From contig NC_026478.1 of assembly GCF_000328475.2 (NCBI RefSeq), positions 1,054,001 to 1,118,000 on the forward strand: a DNA stretch of 64,000 nucleotides, given 5' to 3'. Shown one piece after another: positions 57,021 to 64,000 of this stretch. How positions within the stretch are numbered: position 1 is the stretch's first letter; every line of letters starts with the position of its first letter. A program made the translations under genes and the position numbers. This DNA is from Mycosarcoma maydis (Eukaryota > Basidiomycota > Ustilaginomycetes > Ustilaginales). The notes beneath the pieces were generated by a model that was given only the letters and a program-made list of their open reading frames with translations, made no database searches and was not told the origin of the DNA.

Positions 57021-59075
57021 AGTTTGCAGTGCACAAGGGGAAAGGAAGTGAAGGGAAGTGAGACAGTGCAATCGCAAAAAGGATGCTGGACAGAGTTACT
57101 ACTGTACTTATACCTGGTACTAGCCGCTCTAGTAGCGCCTCTTCCACCAAATGATTTATAAAATGGAGGACTGTTACGCATAACCACGACAGGTTTGCAT
57201 CATTCACAGCGCTTAGGCGGTATCCTGGTCGAGGAAAACGCCATTACAACGATGATCTTGCTGCAGCAAGCAACCGTGAATAGCCATCATGCTGCGATAG
57301 ACCTCGTCGAGAACAGACAGGCTGGCCAAGGTTCACAAAACGTTAGCCAGCGTAGCCCATGACGTTGCCGAAATCTGATATGTGTGATCATCTTTTCGTC
57401 TTTCTCTTTAGGTGTTACGAGTATGACTGTGCTTTTGATAAAATGTGCTTGGTAGACATGCTGTGTACTCAGAACGATCGACAAGCTCGCCTCCGAAGCT
57501 TGGATTGCAGACAGAAGTACTCTGAACCATTTGTCATATGCAAGTCTTCGAGGAAAGCTCGCATCGAGATGCGCTCAAGATGGAAAAGATCACCAAACAT
57601 AAGCTTGCAGTCACGAGCAGGTATGTCGATCGCTATGGTTACCCATTGAACCTTATAGTAATGAGTAACCAATCGTGAATTGCTAAGCCTAGCATTCGGG
57701 ATCGCAGCTTTAGCCGAAGTAGCGAAGCTTCAGGGCGTCGCCACTCTCTCAAAAATTGGTGGATACATGATTACATAGAGAGATTCAGGCAAAACATTCA
57801 CGATTGACTCCGTCTTTTACTGTTCGAAAAGCTGATGTCTAAGGGCAGCAGGGGCCTGTCAACTTAACCGCGTTATAGCTACGGGGTCAAATCATCACAT
57901 GCTGGCGAACAGGTCCATGCCAAGCAGGATCCTCATTCGACGCCACCGAATGTGCATGTTCGTCGTTGCAAGAATCAAGGGCAACCACTTTTTTCTCGAT
58001 TCGGCTATCAAGGCGCCTCAATGCCATGCTGAATGAGACGTGCACAAGCGGACATCAAGGTGTAGTCATTCCATCAAGCTGAACATCCACACGTAAGGCT
58101 GGGGATACATTCACCAGTATACTGTATATCCCCTTTCCATAAGGTGTAAATCACGAAATGTCTCAAATATACGTGACATCATAGTTACAACCGATTCTAC
58201 TGGATAGACTGGTCTTGCTACGAATCTGCTCCCTTATCTTGTTGATGGTAGCGCCAGGGTTCCTGGCTACGCAGCCCAGCATGAGCTGGAGCTGCTGCTC
58301 GTGCTCGCCAACTCAGCTGCCTCAATCTGCTTTCTTGCGCTGCGCCGCTGTTACCCTTGTGTCCTTGCATTGCTCCACGATGACGCTCATCAATCGTGAA
58401 CGGATAAGCAAATCGCTTTCATCTAAGCCTTGGTGTGGCCTCGGTGCATCACAATTCCACAATCTTCTTACAAAAATTCTGGATACACCGTTTCGCTTGC
58501 GTTTTGGCGGCATGTTGATCGTAAGTAATAGTATCCATGTTCATGGATGGCGAGCGAGCTATTACGTACACTGAACGCATGAGGCCTATGCTTCGTCATG
58601 GACGCACAACGATATCGTTGGGCTTCTTATTACAACGATTTCCTAGGACATACGTACAAATCAAATCGTGAATGACGCCTTCATACGATAACTTCGCTTA
58701 AAAGCACAATACATTTGAGCCTTTTAGGTAATTCTTCAAAGTATAGTATTTCCTCCAATTGCCTATCACGAATCACGAATCACGAATGTTGTTCTGTTTG
58801 CTCGAAAAACCTCCAACCACGAAGTTGCCAAAACATTCACGATTCACGATTGGACTTTACTCAGCATCCTTGTCGATACTCGACCTGCTGCTTCTTGCAA
58901 TCGTCAGGGAGTACAGAGTCATGGATCATTTGCTTGTCCCCGCGCTTTCCCTCACCACACTATGAGCTAGTATTCAACCCCACTTCATTTTCAACTACTG
59001 ATTCACGATTGTGCGCCAAGATCTCTGTGAAAATCTTTCAGCCGCAATTCGAACCTATGATCAGCAAAAGCAACA
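57021..59075. other. Intergenic region (2 kb) with scattered TCACGA motifs
   Basis: No convincing gene. Motifs at 57608-57620, 57672-57681, 57797-57807, 58389-58398, 58665-58674, 58765-58788, 58834-58851 and 58999-59009. The 5' side probably serves as the promoter of the ferritin-like gene. Confidence 0.5.
58765..58788. repeat. AATCACGA tandem
   Basis: Three consecutive TCACGAA units about 300 bp before the disrupted gene. Confidence 0.85.
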
Positions 59076-60519
59076 ATGCGACAAACTAAGCTCGACAAAA
59101 GAAAGCCACAGGAATCGTCGGCCACAGAGAGCAAGGAGTTTGTAGAGGAAAAGCCTGCTGACGGAATGAAACGGAAAGCATTGGCTTCCGAGGCTGAAGC
59201 TAAAGACTCAAGTCTAAGCGGAGACGTCTGCACCAAGAGCCGCAAGGAAATGTGTTGCGAGGATCAAGAGAGTGGGCAATTGACGGATAGCGGCTCTGAT
59301 GAAGTAACAGCGCCGACCAAACTGACTAGGGACCAGCGCAAGATCGACGACAAGCTCAAAGGCAACGATTTCGAGAACATCAAGCGTGAATCTGGCTCCA
59401 AAGAAGAATGAGTCGAGCCGCGAGGTGACTTGGCACGTTTCAGAAAAGGGACTTGTCTATTTCTTCTATCGGCCAAAGGTCATGTCGAGTAACAAGGCAA
59501 AGTTCAACAACACCGAATCACTGGATGATGTGCAGAACACAATTGTGTTGCTTGTCCCAAGAACGAGTGAATCGAGCACGGCTCCTGCTTCCAATGACGA
59601 TGCAACGCAAGAGCAAGACGAGAAACGCGAGCCGCCTAATCCCAGTGCTTACCGTCTCGTTTCGCTTAGCAAGAAGCGTATGCCTAGCCCAGAAGCAGCC
59701 CTCAAAGAGGGACAAGATCCCGGTGGAATTATGGGGCGCCACAGTGAAGCCATTTGGGCTACAGTGGCAGGCATTGGAACAAATCTCAAAGCACTAAGCG
59801 AGGCTCTGGGAGAAGAGCACTCGTGACTATTCCACCAAGACGCGAGGTATGTGCTGGATTGCAGCTTGATACGCCGACGCCGCAAATGACCAATCACGAC
59901 TTCATGGTGTGGGAACTGATGAGGAACGCTATACTTTTCTCTGCTCTTTTTATACACAGGCGAGAGGATCAAGCCAGCTGCGAGGCCGGCTGGGCGTGGT
60001 CACTATGCGCTGATTATCAAAACGGCCAATCCGCCTTCCACCCGCGAGGTGCGGCTTACATATTACCTTTCTCACCTAAGCAGCGGCGACTTTGGTCGAG
60101 TGTAGGAAGAACTCGGATTACACCCTGCTTCGTCCGTGCTCATGCAGATGAGAAATCCCACATTGGCACCCACAGGTCCTGGCGCACCAGTCGCCGGACT
60201 TCCTAAAGACAAGCGAGCGACCCTGACCAAAGAGGAACTGCAGGAAAACTTTGGAGGCGACGTCAACAAAAACGGCAATCGATATGCCCGGCCTGAAGGA
60301 CCTGCATTGTTGGATCGACAGGGCGTAGAGTTGCTGCCGATCAAGCGGGAGACGCAAGAGGACAATGGCTCGAGGGGCCTCGGCGACGAACAGACCAAAG
60401 CGCTAGCTAAGCTGGCTCAACAAGACCGCGAAAAGATATCGGATGAGATGATTCTCAAGGATCTCGAGCTGTCCAGCAAGGAGACAAGGGTCGAGGCGTT
60501 GTCGGGCAAGTGGATCTAA
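59076..60519 (+). pseudogene. Conserved fungal unknown-function gene with a frameshift and an in-frame stop
   Basis: Three open stretches line up as one protein. An N-terminal charged part (ATG 59076, MRQTKLDKRK) ends at a stop at 59409-59411; this first frame change could be an intron (weak GTAACA donor at 59304, acceptor GAG at 59412). The next part (EKGLVYFFYRPKV, SLDDVQNTIVLLVPR, YRLVSLSKKRMPSPE, EAIWATVAGIGTNLKALSEALGEE) resembles a conserved uncharacterised family. It stops at TGA 59824-59826, yet one base further the frame reads DYSTKTRG up to a clean donor GTATGT (59847) and acceptor ACACAG (59959). That exon continues in frame (ERIKPAARPAGRGHY, STREVRLTYYLSH, GDFGRV) to TAG 60103-60105, where a Gln codon would be expected, then EELGLHPASSVLMQMRNP to the true stop at 60519. 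The TAG could be skipped by a poor 57-nt intron (60049-60105), but the frameshift has no such escape. Either a decayed gene or sequence errors. Confidence 0.62.
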
Positions 60520-60688
60520 TGAACCTCTGCGACGTTACTTTGCAGAAGTGTGTTCGCACGCAGCACCCTGCCCGGTTTGTTCAGTAAGAAAATGCCCATT
60601 CAGCTTGCGACATATGACAGCTGCTGTAGACCAGCATGTACTGTGTGCCCCTGTCAAATGAAAAAGCTGGCAGCTTAGCTTGCTCTAA

Positions 60689-61126
60689 TCAGAGGAAAAT
60701 GCCTTCTGACTCTTCCTGCATCGGAGTTGCGCTGTCGGTGGGCGCGTTCTCAATGGCCGCCTCTGCTGTGCTGGAAGGACGCTTGAGACCGTAGTGTACT
60801 TGACCGTCCGCCTGACCCGTCTTTTCTTGTAACACGTCAAAGAGCTTCTGCACGATGTTGTTCTGCTTGTTGATGGTGGCATCGTTGTCGGTGCAAGCGT
60901 TGCTCATCTCTGTGCGATCTTGGTCACCGAGTTCGTTGCCAGTCTCGTGGACGAATTGCTCGATCTGACGGTTCGAATCTTGAAGACGAGCAACACTGTC
61001 TTGCAGCCGCTGGATCTCATGAACAATAGTTTCTGGGTTGAGTTCACGCAACGCTTCATGGGTGACGCTTGAATAGTCTCCCACCAAGGTGGGAATCTGG
61101 CTCGAGTCTGGGATCACTAGTGGCAT
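60689..61126 (-). CDS. Tma17/Adc17-like coiled-coil protein
   Basis: 145 residues in one exon. A heptad-type helix at about 33-62 (TIVHEIQRLQDSVARLQDSNRQI) is followed by an acidic linker and a second helix at 79-101 (DNDATINKQNNIVQKLFDVLQEK), then a Ser/Thr-rich tail. The order and the paired helices resemble yeast Tma17 (Adc17), a proteasome assembly chaperone induced by stress, but similarity by eye is weak. It could be another small coiled-coil family. It is convergent with the disrupted gene (stops 169 bp apart). Confidence 0.72.
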   Translation of the reverse strand: MPLVIPDSSQIPTLVGDYSSVTHEALRELNPETIVHEIQRLQDSVARLQDSNRQIEQFVHETGNELGDQDRTEMSNACTDNDATINKQNNIVQKLFDVLQEKTGQADGQVHYGLKRPSSTAEAAIENAPTDSATPMQEESEGIFL

Positions 61127-62255
61127 GGTGCTGCGTTTTCAGCGATTTGTGGCCTTGCCAAACAGGCAACTGAGCGCCATTCAGGACGTTGTTACAATAC
61201 TTCGAGTGGCGTTCAGCGCTTGCTGAGTAGTCCCTGCCGCTGGTTGGTGGAGTGAGCTAACTTAGATGAACACGAAGCTCGTCCACATTTCATTTTTAGC
61301 ATCTGCTTGATTTTGATATAACTAAGGCGTTTTTTTTTCTTCCTATTTTAGCTTTCCGACTTCCGTGTTTTTAAATAACTTAGAAGGACCCTTGCAGCCG
61401 GGATTTAAAACTCCCGACTGTGGCAAGTATAAAAACCTCTGGGTGATCAACTTCATTCGCTACCGGCGTACTTTGAATGATATGTCTATTCCCCACTAAG
61501 CAGGGCTTTGTAAGGATCACACCTGTCGTCAGCTGCCGGTATATCTACCAAGGCACGAGCTTTGACAATTTTACATATCACACATAAATCATGTCTTCAT
61601 TTGAGTCACCCACAAAGGTGGTACAACCCGAGGTTGGAGAAGAAAGACAGGGCAAACGATGCACATGATATTTTTTTATCGATTTATTTATCAGGCTTCG
61701 GTTGTGAAGCTCGATCCTGATGTATGTCTGGGGCCTGGTCTGTGAGCTGAGACTTCAGTGGAGAAACCGTTGATTGTCGGTACAGTCTGATAGCCAGGAA
61801 CCAAGAAGGGAAGTGAAAGGCATCGCCACAGTATGCGTGCAAGAGCGATTCTGAACTCAAACATTCTGTAGAATGTGACACTGATTCAGCAAAGCACGAA
61901 CGGTGTCAATAAGTCACGAGTCACACGCCACGGATTCCCCGCATTTTGTGCCTGGTGGCCACCGGCAAAATGTGGAAATTGTCCGGCAATGGACCGGATG
62001 ACCAGATGAACACGTCGTTGCCAAGCCAGCCTCAAAATGTGTTGGATGACCTGCAGGAGGCGAGTGTGCAGGCACCACATCACACTCACAGACTGAGCTG
62101 CAAGCTGCCACGGACGAGTAACGCACAAATCACGAATCTGTACTTACAAATCACGAATGCAGTGCCCAATCTCTTTAATCACATCTGCCCCTCGCTCAAA
62201 GCAACTACCTTTCTGGCCACGACAGCCTTTCCATCACTCATACAGACCCCTCAAC
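61127..62255. other. Intergenic region before the aldolase-like gene
   Basis: AT-richer than average (T run near 61330). No supportable gene. TCACGA motifs at 61912-61925 and 62126-62159. It is the shared upstream DNA of the Tma17-like and aldolase genes. Confidence 0.45.
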
Positions 62256-63335
62256 ATGTCGCCTCCGGCTGCCACTGAAAATATCTGCTCTACAAAGCCT
62301 GCCGCTAAGGGTGTTCAGAGAGGGGCACCTAAGTTCAAGTTTCCCAAAGTGAGTCTCGCGGCCGTCTGACGCTTTACGGCCTCATCACGTTTTGGTTCGG
62401 ATAGCGACGCGCGTGTTGCTGAACCAGATCGACCTTTTCGCATCTTGTACAGCCCATCTCTTACGATACAGTCGAAGATGAGCGACGCGGTCGCAAGGAG
62501 CGACTTGCACAGGCATTTCGAGTGTTTGGCATGCTTGGCTTCGATGAGGGTGTTGCTGGTCACTTGACTTTCCGTGACCCCATTCTCAAGGACCATTTCT
62601 GGGTTAATCCCTTCGGTGTGCCCTTTCGACACATGACTGTTTCGGATCTGTTGCTCATCGCTCCTGATGGTAGCATTGTCGACGGCGGTCGTCCTGAAAG
62701 GATGGTTTACAACCAAGCTGCCTTTGCAATTCACCACGCCATTCACACAGCTCGACCCGACTTGGATGCCGCCTGTCACTCGCACTCTATGTATGGCAAG
62801 GCATTCTCTACGCTAGGGAGGAACAGTAAGTGCTTTTGACTGTTGGTGCACGCGGCCCTCTTGATAGGCATGTTCGAATGAGCCGAGGCTGATGTATCCT
62901 CCCACTCCCGCTCAATGTGTGTGTCAAACTCAAACAGTCGAAATCACAACACAGGACAGCTGCGCTTTGTACAATCAGTGTGCCCTCTACGAAAATTTTG
63001 GCGGTGTCGTACTTGCTGACGAGGAGGGCGACAATATCGCCAAGGCACTCGGTGACAAGAACCGTGCGCTTATCCTGCAAAACCACGGCATTCTCTCCGC
63101 TGGCACCTCGATTGAGGCCGCGGTGGGCTTCTTCATTCTGCTCGAAAAGCACTGCCAAGTGATGCTACTCTCGGAGCCTGCTGCAGCTGCTAGAGGCACT
63201 AGGCCCATCGTCATCGGTCATGAAGAGGCCGAGTTCACTTGTCGACAGATTGGATCCGATCAGGCCCTCGCGTTCCAAGCTTCGGTCTACTTTGACACCA
63301 TTGCGCGCCTCGACAAGGGTGCATGGAAGGCGTAA
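62256..63335 (+). CDS. Class II aldolase/adducin domain protein
   Basis: Zinc-dependent class II aldolase fold; fungal members are uncharacterised, so the substrate is not inferable. Exons are 62256-62348, 62453-62825 and 62938-63335, with introns GTGAGT...TACAG (phase 0) and GTAAGT...AACAG (phase 1), giving 287 residues. The first exon is a short basic leader (PKFKFPK). The domain starts with RKERLAQAFRVFGMLGF and GVAGHLTFRDP, the substrate-phosphate loop area. Zinc-ligand candidates are the histidines in ACHSHSMYGKAF (H-x-H) and ILQNHGILSAGTS. LVVNPFGVPF-like and IAPDGSIVDGG are typical family strings. A donor-like GTAAGC sits at the stop codon, but no credible further exon was found. Common in fungi as adducin-like enzymes. 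Confidence 0.9.
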
Positions 63336-64000
63336 GCATCCTGCTTCCTTCTGAATTGTACTTTTGATGTCTCTGCAATCCAGATTTTCCCATGCTCGTG
63401 ACTGTGTCCAAAAGGGCATACATGAGGGTGAGGCAAGAGGCAAGGGGCACGGGGCACGAGGGCATTGAAACCGTGTTATGTCGACACTCTACACACTCAC
63501 TGCGAGCACGCAGCCGCGTTTTCCACCCTAAGTTCTTCACGATTCGTGATTGTGATTCGTGATTCGTGTTTGGCGCTCAACGACCAAAAATCGTGAGGTG
63601 AGTTCGTCGAGGCGTTCAGACCACCATCAAACACGACCGAGTTTGGATGGGAATTGTGAATTTTCTCGAGCAGACGAGCGGTGATAAAGGCTCAAAATGC
63701 AGCAAGCACGTAACTGCAGGTCTGATCCTCGCTCTGGTTCGTGTTCAATTAACTTAACTAGTCGTGAGTGATTCTCAGAGCCATTTTCTTAAAACTCACC
63801 GTGACTCACCACTGTCTTCGAGCTTTGGCTGATCGTCCCGTTCAGTCACGAGGGTCTCTTTGTGTCGATTTCTGGCGCCCTTTAGCCTCTTGCCTTGCTA
63901 GCAATCACGTTTGCACCGCTCAGTCATCTACGTCCCACAGCTATGCTCCTCCTTCCTTTCGAAGCAGCCCCCCTTCCCGTCTCATGACGCTGCACCCATC
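63336..64000. other. Terminal intergenic region
   Basis: No gene resolved; a 5' leader of a gene beyond the window is possible (C/T-rich sequence at 63870-64000). A TCACGA cluster is at 63536-63568, with further motifs near 63403, 63763, 63805 and 63845. Confidence 0.45.
63536..63568. repeat. TCACGA-family cluster
   Basis: TTCACGATTCGTGATTGTGATTCGTGATTCGTG: direct and inverted units abutting. Confidence 0.8.

Noticed and set aside
59754..60206. Alternative frame across the third exon of the disrupted gene
   Set aside because: It is open only by chance, and its sequence is unlike the family that the other frame matches.
61395..61425. Possible hairpin (CGGGA...TCCCG)
   Set aside because: Only five base pairs, no T-tract or coding context; not enough for a terminator or RNA gene.
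63336..63470. A fourth exon of the aldolase gene
   Set aside because: A GTAAGC donor overlaps the stop, but the next acceptor gives a low-complexity frame without family similarity.

Overview
The window is nuclear DNA from a basidiomycete fungus, most likely a smut (Ustilaginaceae). Supporting signs are intron-poor genes, short introns with GTRAGT donors, long Ser/Ala/Pro-rich proteins, fungal families (Zn2Cys6 factor, Urc1, Rds1, Ski2, Dbf4), and a very frequent dispersed intergenic motif with core TCACGA/TCGTGA. The family-level placement is an inference; no rRNA or marker gene is present. One run of exactly 100 N (2486-2585) is an assembly gap inside the first gene.

Layout. 1351-4493 Zn2Cys6 transcription factor (+); 4677-6629 MFS transporter (-); 7747-9372 eIF3e (-); 10086-11429 3-methyladenine DNA glycosylase (+); 11865-13223 complex I NDUFA9 subunit (+); 14311-16179 ferric reductase (+); 16279-17400 tRNA-His guanylyltransferase (-); 17798-18670 Cys-motif hypothetical (-); 22317-24182 PH-like hypothetical (-); 28518-31541 large disordered protein with a thrice-repeated short motif (+); 31894-33684 Urc1 (-); 35191-36251 ARF1 with four exons (-); 38931-40541 hypothetical (+); 42151-44460 Dbf4 (+); 44970-46007 borealin-like (-); 46941-48094 mitochondrial K+/H+ exchange-related protein (+); 48230-48784 DUF952 (-); 49193-53098 Ski2 helicase (+); 53355-55157 hypothetical (-); 55830-57020 Rds1/ferritin-like secreted protein (-); 59076-60519 a conserved gene that looks broken (+); 60689-61126 Tma17-like coiled-coil protein (-); 62256-63335 class II aldolase/adducin (+). 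No tRNA, rRNA, CRISPR or intact transposon was recognised. Two gene deserts (18671-22316 and 24183-28517) hold only unconvincing small ORFs.

The content is mostly housekeeping: translation and RNA decay (eIF3e, Thg1, Ski2), replication and mitosis (Dbf4, borealin), traffic (ARF1), mitochondria (NDUFA9, KHE-related), nucleobase catabolism (Urc1), iron/redox and stress (ferric reductase, Rds1). There is no biosynthetic cluster. Neighbours are mostly divergent or convergent pairs with 100-250 bp between convergent stops, so no co-regulated pathway is implied.

Most worth a second look: the apparently decayed conserved gene at 59076-60519, whose frameshift lies in a copy of the ACTCGTGACT motif; the TCACGA repeat family in nearly every intergenic space; the three-fold short motif in the 1007-residue protein; and the conserved-looking Cys motif protein at 17798-18670. 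Start codons were chosen at real ATG codons, and splice sites were placed by hand using phase and GT-AG consensus.
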